NCBI GenBank assembly: GCA_036399695.1 | Contig: DASWMP010000399.1 | Location: 1 to 43,867 of the forward strand | DNA from: DASVEE01 sp036399695 | Lineage (GTDB): Bacteria; Acidobacteriota; Thermoanaerobaculia; Gp7-AA8 | Length of the DNA: 43,867 nt | Direction of reading: 5' to 3' | Shown: piece after piece, positions 1 to 7,481 of the stretch | Position numbering within the stretch: the stretch's first letter is position 1 | Layout: each line of letters opens with the position of its first letter | Made by a program: the position numbers and the translations under genes | Notes under the pieces: generated by a model | The model's database searches: none | Seen by the model: the letters and a program-made list of their open reading frames with translations, nothing else | What the model was told of the DNA's origin: nothing

Positions 1-117
1 AGTTTGGAGTGCGGCAGCGACGCCTCATCAGCTGCCGCTTTCCCATAGAGGAGGCGTCGAGCCTCCGCCTTAAAACTCATCGTAGACGCTGACAGCGTCG
101 ATCTTCATCGTCGCCAC
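1..117. repeat. REP-like repeat, copy 1 (direct), with transposase 3' tail
   Basis: This is a 117-bp unit repeated at 176-292 with four mismatches by eye. It holds a hairpin with an 8-bp stem (11-18 with 31-38) and a 12-nt loop (19-30). The loop bases GACGCCTC (19-26) are complementary to GAGGCGTC at 51-58, so a pseudoknot is possible. A second small hairpin uses 51-55 and 61-65. The rest duplicates the last 15 codons and stop of the adjacent transposase gene. REP hairpins beside their transposase are a known arrangement; the pseudoknot is my inference. Confidence 0.8.
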
Positions 118-175
118 AGGGCGGAGGCTCGGCGGCTGATGAAACGTCGCCGCCGCACTCCAGACCCTATCGCAC
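118..175. repeat. REP-like repeat, degenerate inverted copy
   Basis: Read on the minus strand, this segment carries the same landmarks as the flanking units: GGAGTGCGGC, a 12-nt loop that keeps GACG and TCATCA, and the ending AGCCTCCGCC. The stem is 130-136 with 149-155. The A:T pair of the direct copies is replaced here by G:C, a compensatory change that supports a selected stem. The region between the stem and the ending is deleted. Confidence 0.7.
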
Positions 176-292
176 AGTTTGGAGTGCGGCAGCGGCGCCT
201 CATCAGCTGCCGCTTTCGCATAGCGGAGGCGTCGAGCCTCCGCCTTAAAACTCATCGTAGACGCTGACGGCGTCGATCTTCATCGTCGCCAC
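176..292. repeat. REP-like repeat, copy 2 (direct)
   Basis: This is the second copy of the 117-bp unit, offset by 175 bp. The stem is 186-193 with 206-213 and the loop is 194-205. The part from 245 onward is the coding 3' end of the transposase gene, so the repeat overlaps a functional reading frame. Confidence 0.8.
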
Positions 293-772
293 CGTCTTCA
301 CAAACGCCGTCTCCGCCGTCCGCCGGAACCACGCCGCCGAACACCAGCGGTACTCGAGCGCATCGCGAACGAGCCCATGGTGCACCGCGTTCTCATGCAC
401 GTAGCGCAGGCGCGTCAGCCACGAGCGTTCGAACGTCAGTTCAGTGTCTCGGAACTGGTACCAGACCTTGCGACCAGTCACCCCATCTTTCCGATTCAGC
501 CCCAGAGCTGACTTGCTGTGTAGACGGGACAGCATCCGTTTCAGCCGGGCGCCTTCCGGCGCGGAAATCACCAGGTGGTAATGATTCGCGAGAATCGCCC
601 AAGCCTGCAGCCGGCACTCCTCTTCGACCGCGAACGCGAAGAGCAGTTCCTGAAAGTACTCCCTTGCGTCGGGAGCGAGCAGGAGCCGCTGCTTCAGGTA
701 CGTCGCGCCGGTGACAAAGTAAGTACCGGCTTGCGCGAGGCGATGAATCGGTGCGTGCGGCCAGTCCACCAT
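245..772 (-). CDS. REP-associated tyrosine transposase (RAYT, Y1_Tnp family)
   Basis: The product is 175 aa. The HUH metal-binding motif is seen as His64-Tyr65-His66 in the context NHYHLV. A candidate catalytic tyrosine is Tyr124 in RYVHENAV, followed by the family-typical GLV-x-EYRWCSAAW ending. Known RAYT proteins nick and rejoin single-stranded REP hairpins, are single-copy and do not usually move themselves. Three REP-like hairpins lie directly downstream, as expected for the substrate. The last 15 codons fall inside the 117-bp direct repeat and are duplicated at 70-114. The start at 772 follows the ribosomal operon terminator. No clear ribosome binding site is visible. Confidence 0.85.
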   Translation of the reverse strand: MVDWPHAPIHRLAQAGTYFVTGATYLKQRLLLAPDAREYFQELLFAFAVEEECRLQAWAILANHYHLVISAPEGARLKRMLSRLHSKSALGLNRKDGVTGRKVWYQFRDTELTFERSWLTRLRYVHENAVHHGLVRDALEYRWCSAAWFRRTAETAFVKTVATMKIDAVSVYDEF

Positions 773-804
773 TGCCTGAGGATTTTCCCTCGGACTAACC
801 CCAA

Positions 805-833
805 GAAAAAAGCCCGCCTTGCGGCGGGCTTTT
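805..833 (-). terminator. Intrinsic terminator of the ribosomal superoperon
   Basis: An 8-bp GC-rich stem (811-818 with 823-830) has a GCAA (GNRA) loop on the minus strand and is followed by a T-tract (806-810 read in reverse). It lies 12 bp past the rplQ stop codon. The A-rich opposite side makes it weakly bidirectional. Confidence 0.9.
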
Positions 834-844
834 CGATTGGTTGA

Positions 845-1381
845 CTACTCTTCTTTTTTCTTGCGGCTCCGCTTGGGCTCGTCACCGGAAGCGTCATCCG
901 CTTTCGGTGCGGCCTTGCGTGCGCGCTTCGGGGTTTCGTCGGCGTCGCCCTTGGGAGCGGCGTCCTTCTTCGGGGCCTTCTTCTGGCTGGCGGTGGCGTC
1001 CTTGGCGGGCTCGTTGGCTTCCGGCGAGCGTTCCACCAGCTCGAGGATCGCCATCTCGGCGGAGTCGCCGCGGCGAGGTCCGAGCTTGACGATGCGGGTG
1101 TAGCCGCCCGGGCGGGTCGAGAAACGCGGTCCGAGAGTATCGAACAGCTTCTTGATCAGACCGTCGTCGGCGATCGTACGGAACGCCTGCCGGCGGTTGT
1201 GCACACTGTCCTCTTTCGACAGCGTGATGAGCTTCTCGATCAGCGGGCGCAGTTCCTTGGCCTTCGGGAGCGTGGTGATGATGCGCTCCTTGTCGACGAT
1301 GGAAGCGAGCTGGTTGCGGAACAGCGCAAGGCGGTGCGACGAAGTGCGGCCGAGCTTGCGGTTGACCATTCCGTGTCTCAT
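845..1381 (-). CDS. rplQ: 50S ribosomal protein L17, with long charged C-terminal tail
   Basis: The product is 178 aa. Residues 1 to about 120 form the normal L17 body, starting MRHGMVNRKLGRTSSHR. The remaining 55 or so residues are rich in Lys, Ala, Asp and Glu and look disordered. L17 is usually about 115-130 aa in bacteria, so the tail is an extension. The protein sits near the exit tunnel of the large subunit. It is the last gene of the alpha operon, directly after rpoA and before an intrinsic terminator. The first Met is the family start. Confidence 0.97.
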   Translation of the reverse strand: MRHGMVNRKLGRTSSHRLALFRNQLASIVDKERIITTLPKAKELRPLIEKLITLSKEDSVHNRRQAFRTIADDGLIKKLFDTLGPRFSTRPGGYTRIVKLGPRRGDSAEMAILELVERSPEANEPAKDATASQKKAPKKDAAPKGDADETPKRARKAAPKADDASGDEPKRSRKKKEE

Positions 1382-1405
1382 TGCGGGTAACCTCTTTCCT
1401 GATTC

Positions 1406-2398
1406 TTAGTCGCGCATCTCGCTGGCGCGCGAGCCAGCCGGCACACGCGTCATGCCGAACGACAGGCCGAGGCTGGCGAGAACGTCTTTGATCTCGTCGA
1501 GCGACTTGCGGCCGAAGTTCTTCGTCGACAGCATCTCGCGCTCAGTGCGCTGAACGAGGTCGCCGAGAGTACGGATGTTGGCGTTCTTGAGGCAGTTCGC
1601 CGAGCGGACGGAGAGATCGAGCTCTTCGATCGGCTTGGCGAGCATCTCGGCCAGACGGGGATCGACTTCCGGCGCGGCGATCTCTTCGCGCTCTTCGGCG
1701 CGCGTTTCGAACGCGCTGAAGATGCGGAGGTGGTCGCCGAGCAGCTCGGCCGCGAGGCTGACTGCTTCCTGCGGCGAGACCGCGCCGTTGGTCCAGACCT
1801 CGAGCACGAGCTTGTCGTAATCGGTCATCTGGCCGACGCGAGCGCCTTCCACGTGGTAGTTCACCCGGCGGACGGGCGAATGGATCGAATCGATGGGGAT
1901 GTAGCCCAGCGGCAGGTCGCCATCGGCGTTACGGTCGGCGACGACGTAGCCGCGGCCGCGCTTGAGACGGGCCTCGAGCTTGAGCGAGCCTTCCTTCGAA
2001 AGCGTCGCGATGTGGGCCGTCGGATCGAGGATCTCGACGTCCGGGTCCTGCTCGAAATCGGCGGCCGTGACGACACCCGGCCCCTTCTTCTCGAGGTACA
2101 GCGTTTTCGGTCCCTCACCATGCAGCTTGAACGGCACCTGCTTGAGGTTGAGAACGACGTCGGTCATGTCCTCGACGACGCCCTGCAGCGAGGAGAACTC
2201 GTGCAGTACGCCTTCGACACGGACGGCAGCGATCGCGGCTCCCTCGATGGAGGAGAGAAGCACGCGCCGCAGTGCATTGCCGATCGTCGTTCCGAACCCG
2301 CGCTCGAACGGCTGAGCGATGAAGCGGCCGTAGTTCGGAGTGAGAGTCTCAGGATCGTAATCGAGCTTTTTCGGTTTCTGGAAATCTGACCACAACAT
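1406..2398 (-). CDS. rpoA: DNA-directed RNA polymerase subunit alpha
   Basis: The product is 330 aa when started at ATG 2398, which has GAGGAGG just upstream; a longer frame runs into the spacer but lacks family support. The N-terminal domain carries the dimerisation motif RGFGTTIGNALRRVLLSS, used to assemble beta and beta'. The C-terminal domain has LSVRSANCLKNANI, which contains the UP-element-binding arginine, and a helix-hairpin-helix around NFGRKSLDEI. It is followed by rplQ, the standard alpha-operon order. The upstream spacer to rpsD holds a TGTCTGT-type palindrome. Confidence 0.98.
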   Translation of the reverse strand: MLWSDFQKPKKLDYDPETLTPNYGRFIAQPFERGFGTTIGNALRRVLLSSIEGAAIAAVRVEGVLHEFSSLQGVVEDMTDVVLNLKQVPFKLHGEGPKTLYLEKKGPGVVTAADFEQDPDVEILDPTAHIATLSKEGSLKLEARLKRGRGYVVADRNADGDLPLGYIPIDSIHSPVRRVNYHVEGARVGQMTDYDKLVLEVWTNGAVSPQEAVSLAAELLGDHLRIFSAFETRAEEREEIAAPEVDPRLAEMLAKPIEELDLSVRSANCLKNANIRTLGDLVQRTEREMLSTKNFGRKSLDEIKDVLASLGLSFGMTRVPAGSRASEMRD

Positions 2399-2421
2399 AT
2401 GAGCGGCCTCCTCGCGAGGCC

Positions 2422-2480
2422 TGTGTGCCACAGACACTCAATGTCTGTAGAGGGACAGACGGGAGTGTCTGTCCCACACA
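2422..2480. repeat. TGTCTGT-class palindrome in rpoA/rpsD spacer
   Basis: An 18-bp left arm (2422-2439) pairs with 2463-2480 with two mismatches. Inside it, GTCTGT (2443-2448) can pair with ACAGAC (2455-2460), so two alternative foldings exist. The same word family (GGGACAGACA and its complement) recurs at 25677-25781 and, with GC-richer wording, at 11835-11876. Confidence 0.75.
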
Positions 2481-2491
2481 CAAGCCGGTTT

Positions 2492-3118
2492 TTACTTCGA
2501 GTAGAGTTCGACGATGAGCTGTTCCTGAATCGGGAGACGGATGTCTTCGCGCTTCGGAACGTCCGTGACGGTGCCGCGGAACTGCTCGGCATTGAGCTCG
2601 AGCCAGGTTGGAACACCGCGGCCGGCAGCCGTTTCGACGGACTGACGGATCTGGTCGTTCTTGCGGCTCTTCTCGCGAACCTGGACCACATCGCCCTTAC
2701 GGAGCTGGTAGGAGGGGATGTTGATCTTCTTGCCGTTCACCTCGATGTGCCCGTGGCGGACGAGCTGCCGCGACTGGGGGCGCGACGAGGCGAACCCGAG
2801 GGAGTAGACCGCGTTGTCGAGCCGGAGCTCGAGCTGGCGGAGAAGATTCTCACCGGTGATGCCGGTCTTGCGCTCGGCGCGCTGGAAGTACAGGCGGAAC
2901 TGCTTTTCCAGGATCCCGTAAATGCGCTTGACCTTCTGTTTTTCACGAAGCTGCAGACCGTAGCCAAGAACCTTGGAACGGCGGCGTCCGTGCTGGCCCG
3001 GAGCGTAATTGCGACGCTCGATCGAGCACTTGTCTTTGAAGCAACGATCGCCCTTCAGAAACAGCTTCATTCCCTCGCGACGGCAAAGCCGGCAGACGGG
3101 GTCGGTGTAACGAGCCAC
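2492..3118 (-). CDS. rpsD: 30S ribosomal protein S4 (zinc form)
   Basis: The product is 208 aa from a GTG start at 3118, preceded by a strong AGGAGG (3123-3128). An upstream in-frame ATG frame is rejected because it crosses repeat sequence. Cys9, Cys12, Cys26 and Cys31 form the zinc knuckle of C+ type S4. The S4 RNA-binding domain follows (RLDNAVYSLGF, VRHGHIEVNGKKINIPSY). S4 starts assembly of the small subunit by binding 16S rRNA and autoregulates the alpha operon in enterobacteria; I cannot show that regulation here. Confidence 0.97.
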   Translation of the reverse strand: MARYTDPVCRLCRREGMKLFLKGDRCFKDKCSIERRNYAPGQHGRRRSKVLGYGLQLREKQKVKRIYGILEKQFRLYFQRAERKTGITGENLLRQLELRLDNAVYSLGFASSRPQSRQLVRHGHIEVNGKKINIPSYQLRKGDVVQVREKSRKNDQIRQSVETAAGRGVPTWLELNAEQFRGTVTDVPKREDIRLPIQEQLIVELYSK

Positions 3119-3164
3119 TGTGCCTCCTGTTGTTTCGCACCCGCCCCACCATGGAGCGTTGCGC

Positions 3165-3310
3165 GTACGGCGGCAGCTGCGCGCCGTACCCAAAAAACTG
3201 CACCGGTGCGACACGCACCGGCAAAAACCCGTTGTTGGTTTTGGTTGTTGGTTCTCGGTGTTTCCTCCGGTTGCCGTTACCAGCAACCGACAACCAAAAA
3301 CCAACAACCG
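3165..3310. repeat. rpsD/rpsK spacer: two hairpins and a TTGTTGG heptad palindrome
   Basis: The 193-bp spacer contains three stems. An 8-bp stem pairs 3165-3172 with 3182-3189. A 7-bp stem pairs 3203-3209 with 3215-3221. A large palindrome has arms 3231-3258 and 3285-3310, made of GGTTGTT/GGTTTT-type words at a 7-bp period (one 6-bp unit). No gene is visible in the spacer. Confidence 0.8.
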
Positions 3311-3311
3311 C

Positions 3312-3725
3312 TCAGACGCGGCGGCGCTTCGGAGGGCGGCAGCCGTTGTGCGGGATCGGGGTGACGTCCTTGATCGACTTGATGTCGAGGCCACTGGCGG
3401 CCAGGGCACGGATGGCCGATTCACGGCCAGCGCCCGGTCCCTTGACCTTGACGTCGATGGAGCGGACACCATGCTCCTGGGCGAGCTGCGCGGCATTCTG
3501 TGCCGCGACCTGCGCCGCGAACGGAGTGCCCTTGCGCGAGCCCTTGAAGCCGATACGGCCGGCGCTCGACCAGCTCAGCGTGTTGCCCATCGGATCGGAG
3601 ATCGCGACGATGGTGTTGTTGAACGTCGCCGCGATCGACGCGACGGCGTGCGGAATGTTCTTCCGCTCCTTCCTCTTGGTGCCGGCGCGACGGGCGCCTG
3701 CTTTCGGTCCTCTGGCAGTGGCCAT
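3312..3725 (-). CDS. rpsK: 30S ribosomal protein S11
   Basis: The product is 137 aa. It ends in the conserved HNGCRPPKRRRV tail and carries the central S11 body (AATFNNTIVAISDPMGNTLSW). S11 lies on the platform of the small subunit near the mRNA exit region. The lysine- and arginine-rich first 20 residues are typical. The gene lies between rpsM and rpsD, but both flanking spacers hold large heptad palindromes, which is unusual for an alpha operon. Confidence 0.98.
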   Translation of the reverse strand: MATARGPKAGARRAGTKRKERKNIPHAVASIAATFNNTIVAISDPMGNTLSWSSAGRIGFKGSRKGTPFAAQVAAQNAAQLAQEHGVRSIDVKVKGPGAGRESAIRALAASGLDIKSIKDVTPIPHNGCRPPKRRRV

Positions 3726-3740
3726 TCGAATCCCCTAAAA

Positions 3741-3813
3741 CGTTTTCCGTTGTCCGTTTTCCGTTGCCCGTCCGCTGCCCATACGGACAACGGAAAACGG
3801 ACAACGGACAACG
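3741..3813. repeat. CGTTGTC heptad palindrome, rpsK/rpsM spacer
   Basis: The left arm 3741-3771 reads CGTTTTC, CGTTGTC, CGTTTTC, CGTTGCC. The right arm 3783-3813 is its reverse complement series (CGGACAA, CGGAAAA, CGGACAA, CGGACAA). Both arms keep a strict 7-bp period, and 29 of 31 positions pair. The loop is about 11 nt. Confidence 0.9.
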
Positions 3814-3819
3814 CGTGAA

Positions 3820-4203
3820 TTACTTCTTGGTCGCCTTCTTCTTGCCGGCCACCGCGCCCTTGCGCGGACCTTTGCGCGTACGCGCATTGGTGTGGGTGCG
3901 CTGGCCGCGGACCGGGAGGCCGCGGCGGTGGCGCTGGCCACGGTAGCAGTTGATCTCCATCAGACGCTTGATGTCGAGACCGATGTCCTTACGGAGATCG
4001 CCTTCGACCTTGCCTTCGTCCGTGATGACCTGACGGATCTTCCGGACGTCATCCTCGGACAGATCCTTGACGCGGATGTCCTTGTTGACGCCCGCCGTGG
4101 CGAGGATGGTGGTCGACCGCGTGCGGCCGATGCCGTAGATGTACGTCAGGCCCACTTCGACCCGCTTGTTCAGAGGGAGATCGATTCCCGCAATACGTGC
4201 CAT
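3820..4203 (-). CDS. rpsM: 30S ribosomal protein S13
   Basis: The product is 127 aa, starting MARIAGIDLPLNKRVEVGLTY and containing YGIGRTRSTTIL and RHRRGLPVRGQRTHTNARTR. The last 15 or so residues are lysine-rich. S13 contacts 16S rRNA in the head and forms inter-subunit bridges. It follows rpmJ with a short gap and begins the alpha-operon block. The ATG at 4203 is the family start. Confidence 0.98.
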   Translation of the reverse strand: MARIAGIDLPLNKRVEVGLTYIYGIGRTRSTTILATAGVNKDIRVKDLSEDDVRKIRQVITDEGKVEGDLRKDIGLDIKRLMEINCYRGQRHRRGLPVRGQRTHTNARTRKGPRKGAVAGKKKATKK

Positions 4204-4222
4204 TTTCCTGTAGCTCCTGTGC

Positions 4223-4336
4223 CTATCCCTGACGCTGCTTGTGCTTGGGGTTCTCGCAGATGATGCGGATCACACCCTGACGACGCACGACTTTGCACTT
4301 GGTGCAGATTCTCTTGACTGATGAACGGACTTTCAT
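4223..4336 (-). CDS. rpmJ: 50S ribosomal protein L36 (zinc form)
   Basis: This short gene encodes 37 aa, starting MKVRSSVKRICTKCK. The zinc ligands Cys11, Cys14, Cys27 and His32 are all present, so this is the C+ form. It lies between infA and rpsM as in many bacteria. L36 helps organise 23S rRNA late in assembly. The start ATG is at 4336 and the stop TAG at 4223-4225. Confidence 0.96.
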   Translation of the reverse strand: MKVRSSVKRICTKCKVVRRQGVIRIICENPKHKQRQG

Positions 4337-4345
4337 TGTCTCAAC

Positions 4346-4564
4346 TCACTTATATCGATACGTGATGCGCCCGCGCGTCAGATCGTACGGCGAGAGCTCG
4401 ACCAGAACCTTGTCTCCCGGAAGAATGCGGATGAAGTGCTTTCTCATCTTGCCGGAGATGTGCGCCAGTACTTTGTGCTTGTTCTCCAGCTCGACCTGAA
4501 ACATCGCATTCGGCAATGTCTCGAGGACGGTTCCGGTCACTTCAATCGCTTCTTCCTTCGACAT
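4346..4564 (-). CDS. infA: Translation initiation factor IF-1
   Basis: The product is 72 aa, the normal IF-1 length. It is a single S1-like OB fold with MSKEEAIEVTGTV, the HKVLAHISGKMRKHFIRI RNA-binding strand and SPYDLTRGRITYRYK at the C-terminus. IF-1 occupies the A site during initiation. It is followed within 10 bp by rpmJ and preceded by map. Confidence 0.98.
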   Translation of the reverse strand: MSKEEAIEVTGTVLETLPNAMFQVELENKHKVLAHISGKMRKHFIRILPGDKVLVELSPYDLTRGRITYRYK

Positions 4565-4580
4565 GTTTCTCCTGTTCCGT

Positions 4581-5405
4581 TTACTTCCCCAGCACGCGCG
4601 GCCCGTTGGACGTCACGGCCACCGAATTCTCGAAGTGGGCCGCCAGCGCTCCGTCGAGCGTCCGAGCCGTCCAGCCGTCGGCGTCGGTCTTGACGTCCTG
4701 CACCATGGCGTTCGTGCCGACGCGCTCGAGGCGCGCCCGCAGCTTCGGCCCGATCTCGCAGAGCATCGGCTCGATGGCCAGGACCATCCCTTCCTTCAGC
4801 TCCAGACCGCGGCCACGTTTGCCGTAGTTATAGACCTGAGGCTCCTCGTGCATCCGCCGACCGATACCATGGCCGACGAAAGTGCGGATCACGTGGAAAC
4901 CGCGTGACTCCGCATGTTCCTGGACCGCCGCGCCGATGTCGCCGAGGTGACGCCCCGGACGCATCTCTTCAATGGCCAGCTCGAGGCACTCCCGCGTTGT
5001 GTCCATCAGCTCCTGCGCCCGCGGCGTCACCTTCCCTACCGGGATGGTGATCGCGGCGTCGCCGACGAACCCCTCGAAGATCGCGCCGAAGTCGAGGCCG
5101 ATGATGTCGCCCTCCTGCAGCTTCGCGCGGTTCGGGATGCCGTGCACGATGACGTCGTTGACCGAAGAGCAGACGACCGCCGGGTAAGGCGGGAGTCCCA
5201 TCGGAGCGTAGCCTTTGAACGGCGATTTCGCGCCGCGCTTTGCCAGCTCCTCCTCGGCCACTGCGTTGAGCTGCGCCGTCGTGACCCCGGGCTTCGTCAT
5301 GTCGCGCATGATCTCGAGGATCTCCACGACAATGCGATTCGTCCGGTCCATGACCGCGACCTCTTCAGCAGTTTTGAGCGTCGGTCCCTTCATTCTGTCG
5401 AGCAC
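4581..5405 (-). CDS. map: Methionine aminopeptidase, type I
   Basis: The product is 274 aa. It removes the initiator methionine from new proteins. The pita-bread fold metal ligands are visible: Asp in GLDFGAI, Asp in VGDAAIT, His in VGHGIGRRMHEEP, Glu in AIEPM and Glu in ERVGTNAMV. The catalytic His in VIVHGIP is also present. It follows adk at 20 bp. The longest start is a GTG at 5405; an ATG at 5393 is equally possible because neither has a strong ribosome binding site. Confidence 0.96.
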   Translation of the reverse strand: MLDRMKGPTLKTAEEVAVMDRTNRIVVEILEIMRDMTKPGVTTAQLNAVAEEELAKRGAKSPFKGYAPMGLPPYPAVVCSSVNDVIVHGIPNRAKLQEGDIIGLDFGAIFEGFVGDAAITIPVGKVTPRAQELMDTTRECLELAIEEMRPGRHLGDIGAAVQEHAESRGFHVIRTFVGHGIGRRMHEEPQVYNYGKRGRGLELKEGMVLAIEPMLCEIGPKLRARLERVGTNAMVQDVKTDADGWTARTLDGALAAHFENSVAVTSNGPRVLGK

Positions 5406-5425
5406 GTTGATCTCAATGGCTCCAG

Positions 5426-6064
5426 CTATGCCAGAGCCTGGCTGATACGTTCAAAGACCTCATCGACGGGACCAATCCCGTCGACCTCACGCAAAATACC
5501 CTTCGACTTGTAATAAGTCGCGACCGGAAGCGTCTGCCTGTGGAACGCTTCGAGCCGCTTGCGCACCGCTCCCTCGTTGTCGTCCTGGCGCGCGACGACC
5601 TCGGCACCGCAGCGGTCGCAGACCGCCTCGGTTGCCGGGGGATTGTTCTCGACATGGTAAATCGCCCCGCAGCCTGCGCACGTACGGCGCAGAGAGATGC
5701 GGCGCACGATTGCTTCGTCAGGGACGAGCAGTTGGAGAACCCTGAGGGGCTCCTCCCCATTCCCGACGATCCCATCGAGCTTTTCGGCCTGCACGAGCGT
5801 CCGTGGGAAGCCGTCCAGGATGAAGCCGCGGCCGGCGTCGGACTTGGCCAGACGCTCCCGGATGATGCCGATCATCAGATCGTCCGGTACGAGGCCGCCC
5901 GATGCCATGATCGGGGCGGCCTCCAGGCCGAGGTCGGTCCCGCCGGCGACCGCTTCGCGAAGCATGTCACCCGTGGAGATGTGCGGAATCGAGTGCTGCG
6001 TCGCGAGGCGTTTCGCCTGCGTTCCCTTGCCGCTTCCCGGCGGCCCGATGAAGATGATCTTCAA
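5426..6064 (-). CDS. adk: Adenylate kinase (zinc LID)
   Basis: The product is 212 aa. It interconverts AMP, ADP and ATP. The P-loop GPPGSGKGTQAKRL, the AMP-binding segment (STGDMLREAV, GFPRT) and a LID domain with a CAGC...CDRC zinc site are all visible. The start is TTG at 6064, the codon that gives the family N-terminus MKIIFIGPPG. It lies between secY and map, the order seen in Gram-positives and many other phyla but not in enterobacteria. Confidence 0.97.
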   Translation of the reverse strand: MKIIFIGPPGSGKGTQAKRLATQHSIPHISTGDMLREAVAGGTDLGLEAAPIMASGGLVPDDLMIGIIRERLAKSDAGRGFILDGFPRTLVQAEKLDGIVGNGEEPLRVLQLLVPDEAIVRRISLRRTCAGCGAIYHVENNPPATEAVCDRCGAEVVARQDDNEGAVRKRLEAFHRQTLPVATYYKSKGILREVDGIGPVDEVFERISQALA

Positions 6065-6076
6065 ATCAGTACCTGC

Positions 6077-7480
6077 CTACCGGCGGCCGCGGATGCGGCC
6101 CTTCTTCATGAAGCCGTCGTAATGGCGCATGACGAGCTGCGACTCGATCTGGTTGATCGTGTCCATCGCCACACCCACGACGATCAGCAGCGAGGTGCCG
6201 CCGAAGTAGAAGTTCAGCCCCATGCCTTCCGTGATCCAGAGCGGCAGGACCGCGTCGAGCGACCCGCCGATGAACGGGATCTGCGCAACCCGGAAACCGC
6301 GGATGAGGAACTCCGGCAGGATGCAGACGGCGGCCAGGTAGACCGAGCCGACGAACGTGATGCGCGTCAGCACGCGGTCGATGTAGTCCGACGTCCGCTT
6401 GCCCGGACGGATGCCCGGGATGAAGCCGCCGTACTTGCGCATGTTGTCGGCGGTGTCGACCGGGTTGAAGACGATCGACGTGTAGAAGTACGCGAAGAAG
6501 ACGATGCCGGCGATCTGCAGCAGGTAATAGAGCGGCTGCCCCATCGAGATCTGGTTGCTGATCGACTGCGCCCACGGAGCCTTGATGAGGTTCGTGATCG
6601 TCTGCGGGATGACGAGGATCGACGAGGCGAAGATGACCGGGATGACGCCGGCCGTGTTCACGCGGAGCGGCAGGTACGTGTTGGCGCCGCCGTAGACCTT
6701 GCGGCCGACGACGCGCTTTGCGTACTGCACCGGGATGCGGCGCTGCGCGCGCTCCATGAAGACGACGAACGCCACGACCGCGACCATGAACACCAGGAGG
6801 AACAGCATCGCGAAGATGCTGCGCTGCCCGCTCCGGATCTCCCCGAACGTCGAGATCACGGCGTTCGGAAGGCCGACGACGATGCCGGCGAAGATGATGA
6901 GCGAGATGCCGTTGCCGATGCCTCGCTCGGAGATCTGCTCACCGAGCCACATGACGAAGGCCGTGCCGGTGGTGAGCGTGAGGATGGTCATGATCGGGAA
7001 GCCGAGGCCCCAGAGCATGTCCTGGACGTGCGGCGGCACGAGCGGCGCGCCGCCCGGGGCGGCCTGCCCCTTGAGCCAGAAGGCCACGCCGAGCGACTGC
7101 ACGACCGCGAGGACGATCGTCCCGTAACGGGTGTACTGGTTGATCTTGCGGCGCCCCATCTCGCCTTCCTTCGAGAGCTTCTCGAGGTAAGGCCAGACGA
7201 CCGTCAGGAGCTGCAGGATGATCGATGCCGAAATGTACGGCATGATCCCGAGGGCGAAGACGGACAGACGGCTCAGCGCGCCGCCGGAGAAAAGGTCGAG
7301 AAACCCGAACACTCCGGAATTCACGGCCGCGAAGAACTCGCTGAGCGCTTTCGGGTCGACGCCCGGGGTCGGGATGTGCGAGCCGAGGCGATAGACGGCC
7401 AGAAGCGCAAACGTGAACAGCACACGCTTGCGCAGGTCCTCGATCGCCCAGATGTTGCGGAGAGTCTCGAGCAGGTTCAA
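6077..7480 (-). CDS. secY: Protein translocase subunit SecY
   Basis: The product is 467 aa with about ten hydrophobic segments. It is the channel of the Sec translocon in the inner membrane. SecY signatures include the N-terminal plug region GSHIPTPGVD, FSGGALSRLSVFALGIMPYISASI in the second segment, and the cytosolic loop AQRRIPVQYAKRVVGRK. The ending MKKGRIRGRR is typical. The start is TTG at 7480, four bases after the rplO stop codon, and the ribosome binding site AGGAG lies inside the rplO end. Confidence 0.98.
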   Translation of the reverse strand: MNLLETLRNIWAIEDLRKRVLFTFALLAVYRLGSHIPTPGVDPKALSEFFAAVNSGVFGFLDLFSGGALSRLSVFALGIMPYISASIILQLLTVVWPYLEKLSKEGEMGRRKINQYTRYGTIVLAVVQSLGVAFWLKGQAAPGGAPLVPPHVQDMLWGLGFPIMTILTLTTGTAFVMWLGEQISERGIGNGISLIIFAGIVVGLPNAVISTFGEIRSGQRSIFAMLFLLVFMVAVVAFVVFMERAQRRIPVQYAKRVVGRKVYGGANTYLPLRVNTAGVIPVIFASSILVIPQTITNLIKAPWAQSISNQISMGQPLYYLLQIAGIVFFAYFYTSIVFNPVDTADNMRKYGGFIPGIRPGKRTSDYIDRVLTRITFVGSVYLAAVCILPEFLIRGFRVAQIPFIGGSLDAVLPLWITEGMGLNFYFGGTSLLIVVGVAMDTINQIESQLVMRHYDGFMKKGRIRGRR

Positions 7481-7481
7481 G

